From contig LLEY01000075.1 of NCBI GenBank assembly GCA_001414485.1, positions 1 to 64,000 of the forward strand: a stretch of DNA of 64,000 nt. The letters are read 5' to 3'. This document shows positions 45,512-57,480 of the stretch, one piece after another (position 1 is the stretch's first letter; every line of letters begins with the position of its first letter). The translations under genes and the position numbers were made by a program. The DNA is from Calycina herbarum. Lineage: Eukaryota; Ascomycota; Leotiomycetes; Helotiales; Pezizellaceae. Under the pieces are notes generated by a model that saw only the letters and a program-made list of their open reading frames with translations, searched no databases and had not been told where the DNA came from.

Positions 45512-46937
45512 TCAGCTTATGTGGGGTATGTTTGATGCCATCGTTGCAATATATGCATCGGGTGGAAGGAAAAGCAAGCATCGAAACATTTCCACTATGA
45601 TCAACAGTCTACAAAAGACATACAAAATTGGCAAGCCAACATATAAAGAAAAAGTAATGTTGCCAATGAAAATTCCTGTTTTATGCCAACCGTTTTCGTC
45701 TGCCTTGTTCATCGCGGGTACCGATGCCCACATACTCCCAAACATCAAGACGGAGAAAAGAACCAAATAACTACTCGCACCTCGCCAAAGGAAAAGTTCG
45801 AATGGTGTAGGAAAACTGAAATCCCAAGCAACAAGGTGAATTGCCCCAAATACGGTAGTACTCAGAATTAATGTCATCAGCAGTATACCGTCCCCTCCAC
45901 CTCCACTGCCTAGATTAGAAATTCGGCCAGGCTTAGCTCGGGGAGTTATGTCAAAAAGCACAGCTACTACATCAATCAAATCAAAGAGCAGCCCCTCCTT
46001 CTTTTCGGCTTCAATTATACTCATGACAGCTTCCGGAAGCTCATGATCATATGATCGAAGGGTGACTGGGGACTGTACACCTTGTGGCTTCTTCCAGTTG
46101 ACAACATAGATGACCACTGCAAATACCGCAAACCCGAGGACGGAAATCTCGAGTTGAGAAATTGCTAAATGATTTACTACTCGCAGCACAACCTGTATTA
46201 CTATCCAGAGAATCTGGACAATGGCAATAAATCGGATGAAAGAATCACTTTTACTTTTGTCGCGCAATTCTTATGTTTCACGTTGTTTGGTTAGGTTTTC
46301 GAAAATTGCAATCGAATGCTGGCATACCTATGCTAATATCAGGCAACTTATCATCAAGTAGGTGGTCTTGGTCTCGTAGCAGAAATATGTGGCGAGACAA
46401 AAGCGCATACACCATTGGTTCCTGCTGGCTTTGGGTTGGGCTTCGAGAATTCTCTGCATCATTCCCCTCTGTCCTCATCATGTTCGATCTTATTACAAAC
46501 CCACCCATATTTGCAAAGAGGTCATGGGTTTTACTCCATTCTACTCCATCAGCTTCCGCATACCTCTTGAGTTTCTTGACACCTGAATCAGCCATAGAAA
46601 GATCACCAAGGTTCTTGGAAAGTATAACTTCGGGCGCAAAGATCGTTAGAATCATCCATTTGAATTTGCTCCAGAACCATTTTATTTTCCACTTGATGTC
46701 TCCTTTCCAGCCCGGATCGCGGCCGTCCCGCTGCTCTGGGATATTGAGGTGTAGTACAGTCCATGTACATGCAAAGATAGTAAAGAGACAGCTCCAAAGT
46801 ATATCTAGGGTCCCTCGAGTGTCGGAAGACGATACGTAGTTGAGAGTCGCGTTTGGCTTGGTGCATTCAGTGCTAAATGTCGTGTAACCATACGCAAGAG
46901 GTGTAGAAAGCATGATGAGGCTTGCTTTTGAGAACAT
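45512..46937 (-). CDS. Multi-pass membrane protein of a fungal family of unknown function
   Basis: Exons 46937-46328 and 46269-45512 give 455 residues. The N-terminus is signal-like, then comes a conserved-looking block TRGTLDILWSCLFTIFACTW, an acidic or basic loop with PEQRDGRDPGW, and KWMILTIFAPEVILSKNLGD. After the splice (LPDISI joined to ELRDKSKSDSF) follow further hydrophobic segments (FIAIVQILWIVIQVVLR, VLGFAVFAVVIYVV, LLMTLILSTTVFGAIHLVAW and others). I recall many similar uncharacterised multi-membrane proteins in Leotiomycetes and related fungi, but no assigned function. It stands tail to head with a second unrelated multi-pass protein gene 192 bp upstream. Confidence 0.75.
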
Positions 46938-47129
46938 TTTCGCGATGATCTGATGAAGCGAAACGAGGAGAAGACTGTATACGAATGATTCGGACTCGAG
47001 AAGTGTCGCGGAGAGATGTTGCTGAATTTGAAACTAAAGAGTCCAAATCAGTCAGGAATACTGCCAGTATATTTGTTTTGGGTGAACAAGGCTGAGCTGG
47101 GCGATTCGGAACCTCCGTGGCCAATGAGA

Positions 47130-48715
47130 TTATGTCATAGCAACCAAGCCTCCACCAGTACAACGTATTCGCATGGAAGGCAAGGCATCATCCAGTCTCA
47201 CATGATTCCCTATCCAATAACAGAAGCGCCACAGTAACACCAATGAGGCAATGCACACAACATGGAAATTCGAGCCCTTGAGATCCGTCGGCCTAACCAC
47301 GAGCAATTCCAATATGTCTCCAAGTGGTCGTCGAAGAATATAAAGGTAGGTGTCCACAAAAGCCCTAAGTAAAAGATACTCCGATAGCAGTGATTCAAAA
47401 GAAAGCATCTCGTGTGAGTATTTGCTACCTCGTACATCGGCGTCCAGTATGGTCCAATTACTCGATATAAAATCTCCACGAGGATCGCAACATATATTGA
47501 GTACCATAACCACAAAAGCTTGGAATACCATGGGTTGGCATACAGATTGGGCTTCGTTACCGTACGGGAAAGAGGTCTTTGGTGCTCAACATTCGAGCGC
47601 CGCAGATAGCCAGGTAACCTGAGGAATATCCAGTTTAAACCCATCTTACCCAAAACCTTGATAGGTGTGCATACGTCCCAAAGTCTCGAGTAATATAAAT
47701 CATGACCCGCCACGAGCAAAACGTAAAGGGTGTGAAGTATTTTGCAAGACATGCATGTCGTGATTTTCCTCAGGGTGTTTATATCTCCGTTTTGTCGTTG
47801 CTCTAGTCTGGAAATTGTTGATTCCGTTATTTTCCAAGGCTGGTGAGCGGGAATTCTGATCTGAGAATATAACGGCAGATTCTGACTTCGCTGCTTAGTG
47901 CAAATACTCTACTCAAAAAGCTGAAGATGAGGATTCCCACGATAGAAACGACGTAGGCGGAGTTGTAGGTTTTCCTTATCGGTATCGATATTGGTGTTGA
48001 CACCCACCCCTCAGCAGTAGAGGAAATGTTGGAAGAAACTCGATACCAAGGAAGGCGTGGTTGGTAAAGACACCAGGCTGGAAAGTTTGGAGGAGGAGCA
48101 TCGCTTGATTCAAGGTAGCCAACAGGTCCAAGAACACAAACCAACATTATGATAAGTAATCGCATACCAATGATGCGGAAAACTCTGATGTCTCTGTTAG
48201 CGCGGACTTCTCCTCGTAATATCGTCAAGGTAATTAGGTGTCTCATAGTAGAGAGCCAGGCCAAATTGACAACTGCTTGCCAATGGTACACCTGTATCTC
48301 TAATTGCAATCGGTAGAGCGCTGCCAGCAGGATAGATATACCAGTAACAACTTGCTGATCGCCCAGGTTGATGATAACGATTCCGAGGGCAAAAGACCAA
48401 CGGTCCAATGTTGGAGTAATTCCCCAATGGTATCTCTTACGGTCAATTATGGCCCGTGATACCACGAACGATGATAAAACCTGTGGTAGAACTTATGAGA
48501 AGACGACGACAAATGGCAAACTTCAAAATGACACTTATGCCTGTTACATCGGAGTCTAACTGGAGTTCTGGGTAGCGTGTGCAATTGAAGGGAAGGACAG
48601 GCTGCATAGCAAAACGAAGAAGACTTGAAATGGCGGCTGCTGGTCCTGGGCAGTGCAACTCGCTGCAAAGATAGAGTTGATATAGTCCTCGTCGAGTTTG
48701 ATGAAATGAAAGCAA
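47130..48715 (-). CDS. Multi-pass membrane protein of a second uncharacterised fungal family (5' end unresolved)
   Basis: The likely exons are <48715-48533, 48480-47908, 47839-47436 and 47364-47130. Landmarks are MQPVLPFNCTRYPELQLDSD, VTGIS followed by VLSSFVVSRAI, LGDQQVVTGISILLAALYRL, YHWQAVVNLAWLSTMRHL and PAWCLYQP, which I associate with a widespread fungal seven-or-more-helix family lacking known function. Frames join only through introns with weak donors (GTCATT, GTATTT, GTACGA), so boundaries are provisional. No ATG precedes the conserved block in its own frame except the Met of MQPVLPF at about 48606, so either translation begins there or an upstream exon was missed. If the donors are not real, the gene could be a pseudogene. 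Confidence 0.55.
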
Positions 48716-49380
48716 TAGAGTAATTGTGTCTAGCTCAACAATGATTGGGAGGGATAGAATCTTTTATCTCAAATATTTTGGAGGGAGAGATGGGGAAAAG
48801 GGGGGTTGAAGGATGTCCAAATATATTATGTGCATATAGCAGAACACCCTTCGTGGCTATGGGCAAAAATAGGTAGACAGAATCATGGCGAGTGGTGCAA
48901 AAACGAAATCTTGGAATTCTGGTGTGATTCTCAAGAGGGGGCTGAAGTACTAGAGCTTTCCGCAGGCAAAGGGTAATAAGCAGCCGTCCTCGTTCCTTCC
49001 CTCTCGACGTCGACGTAGACCTAGACCCAGCATAGACCTCGAAAGGGAGGGCATGTCTCTGACCACATCCAGAGTATAAACTCCCTCCCCCTGCCCATAT
49101 ATATGCGTTCTTGTCTTCGAAAATGGGTGGGACCGTTGGAGCGTGTGAGAAAAATTGAAGGCATTCAGGGTTTGCACGGAAACCACGGGCGCGGTGTCCG
49201 AATCGGCTTGATAGCGGCAGTTGATGTAACCACATGTGGAAATGCACCTCGGCATCGTATCGCTAACCTGGGCAGGTGCCAGAGAATCTTGATGCTATCA
49301 TACCCCCGTGCAACCTCTAAATTCAATCAATGACCGCCTCTTGATCTTAATTCCCACCAACCTCGACCACGCTGCCCATC
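48716..49380. promoter_or_regulatory. Divergent promoter region upstream of DPL1
   Basis: It holds the 5' flank of the membrane-protein gene and the DPL1 promoter. A TATATATA-like element is at about 49096-49104. A short upstream open frame precedes the DPL1 ATG (listed separately). The long minus-strand open frame here has no ATG and is not a gene. Confidence 0.5.
49330..49344 (+). promoter_or_regulatory. Short upstream open reading frame before DPL1
   Basis: ATG ACC GCC TCT TGA (four codons and a stop) lies 36 nt before the DPL1 start codon in a favourable context (TCAATGA). If present in the mRNA it could lower or condition translation of the main frame. Confidence 0.45.
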
Positions 49381-51199
49381 ATGCCAGGCAGTTCGCGAAT
49401 GCCAGTCAGTCTGCGCAATTCCTTCACCATCAAGAAGGGCGGTTCTAGCAGCCAATGGCTCTCTTTGAATATTGACTTGTGAGTGGTGTTGCCCCCCACT
49501 TCCACTTCCCCAGCTATCGAAATATCTAATTGAAGCTCTCTGCAGATTTCGCAATATCATCTTCTTCCTCTTCCTCCTACGATGGACCAGAAAGAGCTTG
49601 TTGAAGCTTAAAGGACGAGGCCTCTTTGGCACCTTCGCAGACGCCTATATATCCATTCGACGAACCCTCTATGGCCTCTTTCTTCGCGCACCGGGTGTGC
49701 GGTCACAAGTTCAGAAGCAGGTCAGCGAAGCCATCACAAAACTACAAGCAAAGCTGGTTCCATCCGGTCCGGGCATTGTACGGTACTTGACGTTACCAAA
49801 GGAAGGATGGTCGGATGAGACGGTCTTGAAGGAATTGGAGGCTCTTGCCACCATGGATCACACCCGATGGGAGGACGGTTTCGTATCTGGAGCCGTGTAC
49901 CACGGCGGGGATAGTCTCATCAAATTACAAACCGAGGCCTTTGGGAAATTTACCGTCGCAAACCCAATTCATCCGGATGTTTTCCCTGGAGTGAGGAAGA
50001 TGGAGGCTGAGGTTGTTGCAATGGTTTTAGCCATGTTCAACGCACCTGCTGGAGCTGCTGGGGCATCCACCAGTGGTGGTACAGAATCCATCTTGATGGC
50101 CTGCCTGAGCGCGAGACAAAAGGGATATGCCGAGAGGGGTATTACAGAGCCAGAAATGTTAGATTCTCGAACATGTGCTGTTTGCATATACTAACAATTT
50201 CATAGGATCCTTCCAGAAACTGCTCACACTGCCTTCCGAAAAGCTGGAGAATACTTTGGCATCAAAATTCACCTTGTCGCCTGCCCGGCTCCAAATTATC
50301 AAGTCCACGTTCCTTCAGTATCACGTCTCGTCAACAGCAACACGGTCCTTCTAGTCGGTTCATCACCAAACTTTCCCCATGGAATCATTGATGATATTAC
50401 AGCCCTTTCCAAGGTAGCACTCAAGAAGAAGATTCCACTACACGTTGATTGCTGTCTTGGTTCTTTCCTCGTCCCATTCCTCGAAAAGGCTGGTTTCGAA
50501 ACCGAACTCTTCGATTTCCGCTTGAAGGGAGTCACCAGTATCAGTTGTGATACCCACAAATACGGATTCGCACCGAAAGGAAACAGTACCGTTCTTTACC
50601 GAACCGCAGCATTACGTCAATACCAATATTTCATCTCTCCAGACTGGTCCGGAGGAGTGTATGCCTCCCCTTCGATTGCAGGATCAAGACCCGGTGCTTT
50701 GATTGCTGGCTGCTGGGCAAGTCTTATGAGCGTTGGTGAGACAGGTTACATTAACTCGTGTAACGAAATTGTCGGAGCCGCCAAGAAGATCAATGAAGCT
50801 ATCTCAACCAACCCAGGTCTCTGTAACGATCTTGAGGTTATGGGAAAACCAATCGTCTCGGTTATTGCTTTCACTTCCAAGACTCTCGATATCTACGATA
50901 TCGCGGATGCCATGTCTGGAAAGGGATGGCACCTTAACTCCCTACAAGATCCTCCTGCTATCCATGTAGCAGTCACTCTCCCTATTACTAAGGTATGGGA
51001 GAAGTTGATTGCGGATCTTGAAGCTGTTGTTGAGGGAGAGAAGGAGAAGGAGAGAGTGAGGATTGTGGAGGGTAAGGGTGCCAAGGGAAAGAGTCTTGGT
51101 GATAGTGCGGCTTTATATGGTGTTGCAGGGAGCTTGCCTAATAAGAGTGTGGTTGTGGAATTGGCAAGTGGGTTCTTGGATACCTTGTATAAGGCTTAA
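49381..51199 (+). CDS. DPL1: Sphingosine-1-phosphate lyase (dihydrosphingosine phosphate lyase)
   Basis: This ER-membrane, pyridoxal-phosphate-dependent enzyme cleaves phosphorylated sphingoid bases to a fatty aldehyde and phosphoethanolamine. Exons 49381-49478, 49546-50157 and 50206-51199 give 567 residues, normal for the family. One membrane segment (FRNIIFFLFLLRW, about 33-45) lies near the N-terminus. The PLP lysine is at about Lys355 in SCDTHKYGFAPKG, with STSGGTESILMAC earlier for phosphate binding and HVDCCLGSF holding the cofactor-contacting Asp. The introns are short with good signals; the junction rebuilds EPEM-ILPETAHTAFRKAG. Among the surest calls in the window. Confidence 0.96.
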
Positions 51200-52321
51200 A
51201 CTCTCCTTTGTGGATATGATATGTAGGAATGAAATTGTATGAAATTTGGGAGTTGGAATTTTTTGGGTCAAATGGTTAGGTTGGTAATGTAATTATGTTG
51301 CACTTTATGGTGGTTTGAAGCTTCAGATGAGCTAGCTTTGTTTGAAGTCTCTACACCCCCTCTCTCCGAAAGTTGTTGGACAATCTGTAAGTGGTAAAAA
51401 TCAGGAGAGCGGGTATTTGAGGGCCAAGTGGAGTGTCGAGGTGTAGAGAGCGAAGGCGCGAGCGACGCTTGGTGAACGTTGATGGAGGTCAAGGAAGGAG
51501 CGATCTCAAGCTCACCTGACAGTCCTCGACCCACCACGGTACAACCCAAAGCAGGTTAGCTTCGAGTATAACCCCCCTCGGATTTAACTTTTCGTGTCTT
51601 CCTCGTTTCTTCGGCGTCGAGTAGGTAGCATACACAGGATTAATGGTGCCATAGAAGAAGATTGGTTCGCGCTTGGCGAGGGTGTGCGTCTTATAACATG
51701 TATCAAAAGTAAACAATGGTTATATATTTCTTATCTAGTTCGCAGATGAAAACCTATCTTGTCCCTCCCGTCAGTTCATATCGTGCCTTTGGGTGCGATC
51801 AGCACACCTCATGAGATATCTCGATGCTTCTTCCAACCACCTCCTGGAGCTGGGTTCCTCTTTCCTCCATATCAGCAAAGTTCCGTGGCAAGCGCCTTTT
51901 TAAAGAAAGGTGCGATTAGCACAACCATTACGGTCTTTAGGTAGAAGCTTCCTGGGACTACCCTCTTGACTATACATCATGACATCGGCAATCTGGGTAT
52001 TCCGTGTCAAGCTGTTCTCAAAGGTGGTGCGATCAACCCAGGTATTTTTGAGGGTAGGTAGGTAAGTTGAAACCAGCAACTTCCTCGACCATATGTACCC
52101 ATGATCGCTCCTTCCTATTTACTTAAGCTTCAACCATGACCTCAACCTAGCTCGCATAGCCAGAGCAGAGAACACACATAGGGAAGTTGCGACACCAACT
52201 CCACCTGTGTGTGAACTTCCCTCTCTTCTCCTCTCGCATCACTCAAAACTAAAACCCGAACCTCTTCACTTCCCACATAATCCAAGGGACATGAACCAAA
52301 GAAACAGAATACCATTGCAAA
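51200..52321. other. 1.1-kb intergenic region
   Basis: No gene. Between 51780 and 52040 the word GGTGCGATYARC appears three times (near 51791, 51909 and 52025), about 118 bp apart each time, inside otherwise dissimilar sequence. This may be remnants of a long diverged tandem repeat or repeated binding sites. Confidence 0.5.
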
Positions 52322-53638
52322 ATGATCCTCCCTCTACCAACACCATCCAGGTCCTCAGACCGAAATCCCTTCTTCAAGCACCCCTTTATCTTCCTGCTTT
52401 CCCGCTTGGTGCTTGGTGCGATATTCGGATGGGTGTGTGCTTCTTATTTTGGGGGTCATCGGATTTTTCCTGTGAGGGCACTTAGCGATGTGAGTAAGAT
52501 TTATGGGTATGTGGTTTTTCGCTTCGTTGGAAAGGGACTTGTTTAGGAGCTCAGCTGATTATAAATAGAAATGCAATTCCAGAATTCCTTATAAAGGGAG
52601 ACTGTGGTATTGATACTGAAGTGCTGAAAACGATGAAGGGGTTTGGAGGTGGTGAGAATGGGAATAGGAAAGAATGTCATAGGAGGAAGGATATTTTGGG
52701 GGTTGTCAATGATGGGGATTCAAGAGGTAGGAATCCCTCCTTTTGCCAAAGGATCGCTTTGTTATCCCGAATCCTCTAGCACAATACTTTACCATCCTCC
52801 TCCATCAATGAAGAAGTTACTTACAAGAAGCTACAAATAGGATGTCAACTCCCCTACTTCCCAACAGAAAGGATCTGCATAATCCTCGAACGATTCCCAA
52901 CAGTCTTATTCGTCGGTGACGAGGTGACTCTCTCTCTATACACAACATTTAATATTCTCCTACGCGAAAATTTGGAATACGGTGGTTTGAAGACTTGGGA
53001 AATGAATGGAGAGGAGAAGGAGAAATGTAAATGCGGATCACAATTCGACAACAACACTACTTGCGAGCAATTCCAAGTCAAAGAGGTGGATGAAGTGACA
53101 AACTGGTCCAGCAATGGGGAAAAGAAGGGAGGATTTATATGTTCAAGTAAGTCTTTTGGTCTCCAAGCTCACCATATGGCAGCTGACCGCTTGCAAAGAA
53201 ACACCACACATCTACATCCCCTCCCTAACCACCCCGCTTACCCAGGATACGATAGAAACCTTCAAAAACCTGACATCCAACACGCATGACCCCTGGCAAC
53301 CCACTCCTCTTCTGCTCTCTTTGCCTGAAAATCTCACACTGGAGGAAACTACCACAACGTTGGAGGACTGGACAAGGTTAGCGAGGGAAGCGAGAAGGAA
53401 TATTCCGATTTTGTATTTACCACCTCCTTCTGCAAAAGGTGGGAAGGTGGAGGAGGGATGGCAATACGAGAAGGAGGTTAAGGAGCTGGCTGGACGGCTG
53501 AGGTTTGAAGTTTTGAACTTGGGTGGTTTGAGTAGTGAAAGGGATGGAAGTGAGGGACAGGGAAATGGGGTTATGAGGAGGGAGTTGGAGAGGGGGATGG
53601 TTGTTATTGGGTGGTTAACTTTTTTGGAGAGTTCTTGA
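52322..53638 (+). CDS. Type II membrane protein with PC-esterase/GDSL-like domain lacking the expected serine
   Basis: Exons 52322-52489, 52555-52726, 52841-53146 and 53199-53638 give 361 residues with consistent phases. One N-terminal membrane anchor (FIFLLSRLVLGAIFGWVCAS, about 22-42) is followed by a lumenal or extracellular domain. RGCQLPYF followed by a hydrophobic strand and FVGDEVTLSLYTTF looks like the PC-esterase/GDSL pattern (GCxLPxF...FVGDSxxR), but the nucleophile position holds Glu (GDE). Such proteins often modify glycans by acyl transfer. With the serine missing it may be inactive or act otherwise. A late block (LLLSLPENLTLEE) resembles the middle of the fold. No conserved DxxH end is clear. 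Confidence 0.6.
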
Positions 53639-54533
53639 TGTTGACGGAGCTGTTTTTGATGTTTAGAGTGTCGGGAAGGTGATTGAGGCGTGGGTAAGAG
53701 AAATTATGGAATAAAAATGTGGGTTGTGATATCAAAGAGATTTTGGTGAAAGGGATTCGATAGGCATACCTCAATCAAATGTCACATCAATATATTTTAG
53801 ACGATTGATTGAGTCAAGATTATTGACTTCCTGAAACGTCCATTCGTAAGTAATATTTCTTAGTCCGTATCATTGGTGGAAACAACGGTATGAGGGGTAA
53901 TTAAGTAAAGAAGGTGGTTGGGAATGACACTCCTCTTTTCATCGAAGTAGCCGTTGGGCCGTTTTCTTGGTGGTGTGGTAGAATGGAGAGGCTGGCTAGG
54001 GATTGGAAGATAAGTGTTCAAACCTTGGAATTTACCATGTGCAGAGAGGCGCTTATTCCACCCAAGTTTAAAGGTGGGCTGTTCCACTACGTAGGAGAAA
54101 CAAGATTTCTTCTATATAGCAATGGTCATAATCGCTCTGTAGATTTCCTTGTATCACATTATTTCTCACCATGAAATCTATCTTCAAAAATACAAGGTAC
54201 TCCGTAACCGTCCAGTGTATTTCCTCAAGTCATCATCCCGCCGATGGCGCGCCCATTCATTATCCTATCGTACCCAACCAGTCAAATATCTCAATCGAAG
54301 AAATAAATAGAGTAATACCTTTCAATTGTACATACAAAAACTTCAGAACACCAACTTAAACCCCAACCTCTCACAAGAAATAGGAAAATGCCATTTCATT
54401 TTTCCTCATCTCAAATAAATAAGAGAATACCATCTCAAACCACCGATTAAAACCCCATGATCCACAAAGCAAAAACGAAAAATTAATTAATACTACTTAC
54501 ACAAGAAAATAGAAAAATATCAAGAAGTAGAAG

Positions 54534-54899
54534 TGTTGGTTTGACTTGGTGGTCAATAGCTTGATGCAAAAAGAGTATATTATCGTTGTAACTATCGTTG
54601 ATGCATACCGAGTACAGGAGTACTCGGTGTTGTTTATATACCTGCCCTCCTCGTTAAGCGAGAAGGGCACGGCACGTGGAAGTGCTACAAAGCACGTGGA
54701 AGTGCTAACCACTTATATATACCGACAAGAAGTCAAGGCACGGCAAGTATAATCTAGTCCCTAGTATAATCATCTCAAGAAATATAGAATATAGGAAAGT
54801 ACAATCAAACAACCCTATAAACAACTCTACAAACAACTCTACAAACAACGAAAGGAAATCAAGAACTAGGTAGCTTACCTTACCTCGCGATAAACAACA
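54534..54899 (+). mobile_element. Probable LTR remnant of a retrotransposon
   Basis: The segment starts TGTTG and ends CAACA, a 5-bp terminal inverted repeat of the TG...CA form typical of LTRs, and is 366 bp long. Two bases after the end lies CTGGCAGCGGGAGC, which resembles a primer-binding site. It also contains a 16-bp direct repeat (GCACGTGGAAGTGCTA, near 54670 and 54691) and tandem ACAAACAACTCT. The following sequence is AT-rich and codes for nothing, and I find no second LTR or clear target duplication. Confidence 0.4.
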
Positions 54900-55059
54900 A
54901 AACTGGCAGCGGGAGCATCGCAGTGAATAGCCTTCATTATCCTAAGCATTTAGAATATATATTTTTATATATATTAAAATAAAACGTAGGGATTTAGGAG
55001 AATCGAGTTTAAGTATTCTATATATCTAAATTAATACCTTTTGGAATACTACTTTACTA

Positions 55060-55300
55060 ATTAGAATTAGAATTAGAATTAGAGCAAGGAAAAAGGAAAA
55101 AGGAAAAGAGAAATATATTACTTACTACAAGTACTCACTACTTACTACTTACTACTTACTACTTACTACTTTTCTTTTCTTTTCTTTTCTTTTCTTTTCT
55201 TACTCACAGCATTTCTCGGAGATTCAACTTTAACATTATCAACAATCTACTCAAGATAAAGAAAATTCTCTATGAGAAAGAAAGAAAGAAAGAAAGTGAG
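55060..55300. repeat. Microsatellite block
   Basis: In succession: ATTAGA repeats (about 55056-55084), ACTACTT repeats (about 55125-55168), TTTTC repeats (about 55169-55200) and GAAA repeats (about 55276-55296). Confidence 0.9.
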
Positions 55301-56021
55301 GGACAAATGAAAGTGATAAGTTATCCTTCCTGAATCCTCAAATTAATATACACATTAATATCCACTGATCACCTTTTGGTTTTCATTCTCGTTTTATTAG
55401 GCGTTGTTGTTTATTGAAATTTTGTCGTTTGGTCTTGAAATCATGTGGAGGATATGTGATGTATTCCATTTCCATTTTTCCCCCTGATGATTGTGAGTAA
55501 GATGCGAGTGAGCCGTGGGTTACTTGACAGCCATGGATTACTTCCGAGTAAGCCACAAGTTACTCGTGGGTAAGATGCAGTGACGGGCGAACAAGCCAGA
55601 CGAAGGACTAAGATGTAGATGAGTCAAAAACGGGAGAGACACCACTTTTAGTTCGAATATTCTTTTCATTTCACCAACAAATATTACTACAAAAACTATA
55701 ATCATTCTGACCCAGACAGGCCACACCCATTCTCATCAAGTTAAGTAATGAAAAATAAAAAAAGCTTTCTATTGATTTTTCGTATAAAACAGACGAGACT
55801 TATATCCTTGTCACTCCATCCAATACCAAGGCAGAAGGCAAAGGTAAAAAAAAAAAAACACCGGGGGTAACAAGTAACAAAAAAAAACACATCCTTCACA
55901 GAATTACGAAGGAGATCCAGGACTCATTCCTTGACCATCACCTCGATAATTCCTTTCAACCATCCATGAGCTCCATTCATTATGCTGGAAACCATATGTA
56001 CACCACAAATTCAATCATTAC

Positions 56022-57480
56022 TTAAAGCAAAACAGCACCGAGGAAGGTGAATGCAACAACAATGCTACCCATGATTAATGGTTGAGTGCTTGCTGGTCCT
56101 TGGAGGGAAGAAGCGCTGCTCTTCTTGGTGGATGAGGCGCCGGCAGTGGCAACAGCAGTGACGGATCCAGATCCCTTGGTGGCAGTTCCGGTGGAAGTTC
56201 CACCAGCGTTTTGAGAACCCTTTCCAGCGAGACCGACACCAGTTCCGGCACCGTTCTTCATGTAATCAGCGGCAGCACTTGGGATGGCTGGGAGATCATC
56301 GTTGGAAACATCCCAGTTGGCAGACTTGGTTGGGCAGTTGGAAGCACCACCGGTAGAGTTGTATCCTCCATCACCACTTGGGTTGGCGGTCTTGGCGAAT
56401 GCGGCCTTCAAGCTGGTGTAGTCGGGGAGTTCGGTAACGGCTCCTCCGCTGATGGAAACGATACCATATTTGCTTCCCTCCTCGGAGTACTCGTAGACGA
56501 GACCACCGGAGTAGACTGGGGTCATTTGGGTGCTGTAAAGAGCGGTAACCTCGTTCCATTCACGGGTGTTGGTGTTGCAACCATACTCAGACAAGCTGGG
56601 ACTATTAGCAGGGATTTCAAGAATTTGAGTGTTATAAAAACTTACAAGAGAGGGAGACCGTAACCAGTGAAGTTCTTGACCTTTTGATCCCATCCGGAGG
56701 TGGTAAAGGTGGAAGGATCACACCAAGAGTAATCGTTGAAAGCAAAGAAATCACTTCGCTCATCATCGGTACCACAGTTCATGTATTGTGCCATCTCGAG
56801 ACGGTTGGAGTTGACATCAGCGGCAGAGTAACCGACTGGGATTTGACGGTAACCACGGCTTCCAATGTATTGTCTCATGTCACGAGTGACAGCCTTGACG
56901 TATGGGGCACAGTTGGTGGTGGAATCATCGTTAATAACCTCGTTACCAGAGAAGAAAGCCAAGACGTTGCTGTATCCAGCAAAAGCATCAATGGTAGCAA
57001 AGATATTTTGGAGGTAGACGGCGTTGTAGGAAGGAGCTGGGGTAGCTCGGTTGATGGAGTACAATGGGGTGTTGACATCGAGCACCAAGTAGATGCCAGC
57101 ATCTGCCAGGGCTTGCATGCACGTATCGTGGTTGACCGAGTTATCGACAGTGTAGATACGGACGGTGTTGAGTCCCAAATCCTTGAACTTGGCGATATCA
57201 CGGGCGCAGGTGGTGGCATCTGCGAGAGGGTCGACCAACTTGGACGATCCACCTGGTTGCCAATCAACACCACGCATGTAGAATCTGCTGGTCCCTTGGA
57301 AGAAAGCTATGGTACATTAGTTGTTGACTTCATTCGAAGTAGATCTGATGATGGCATACCATTTCCCTTCTTGGTGATGGCCTCCAGGGTCGCTCTTGGT
57401 TTGATGGTTGGCTCAGTAGGAGTAGGAGTTGCGAGGACAGAGGCGACAGCAAATGCTGCCATTGCGGTAAAGGTCTTCAT
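56022..57480 (-). CDS. GPI-anchored beta-1,3-glucanosyltransferase (GH72, Gel/Gas family)
   Basis: This cell-wall enzyme cuts and re-joins beta-1,3-glucan chains. Exons 57480-57360, 57306-56646 and 56595-56022 give 451 residues. The signal peptide is MKTFTAMAAFAVASVLATP. The acid/base is Glu163 in FSGNEVIND and the nucleophile Glu264 in FLSEYGCN, which is rebuilt by the second splice; their 101-residue spacing is that of the family. There is no CBM43 module, only a short Cys-containing tail, then a Ser/Thr/Gly-rich stretch and a C-terminal hydrophobic GPI signal (PLIMGSIVVAFTFLGAVLL). This fits the Gel1-type subgroup (without the cysteine-rich module). Confidence 0.96.

Larger units (their letters stand above)
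53639..56021. other. AT-rich, repeat-rich intergenic region
   Basis: No protein gene. Contents in order: 3' flank of the membrane esterase gene; AT-rich DNA; a probable LTR (54534-54899); a microsatellite block (55060-55300); and GAGTAAGCC-like words (55490-55600) similar to those at 21950-22140. The last 150 bp are the 3' flank of the GH72 gene. Confidence 0.55.

Noticed and set aside
48735..49247. 170-codon minus-strand open frame in the DPL1 promoter region
   Set aside because: Begins at GTG with no domain; it lies in a divergent promoter.
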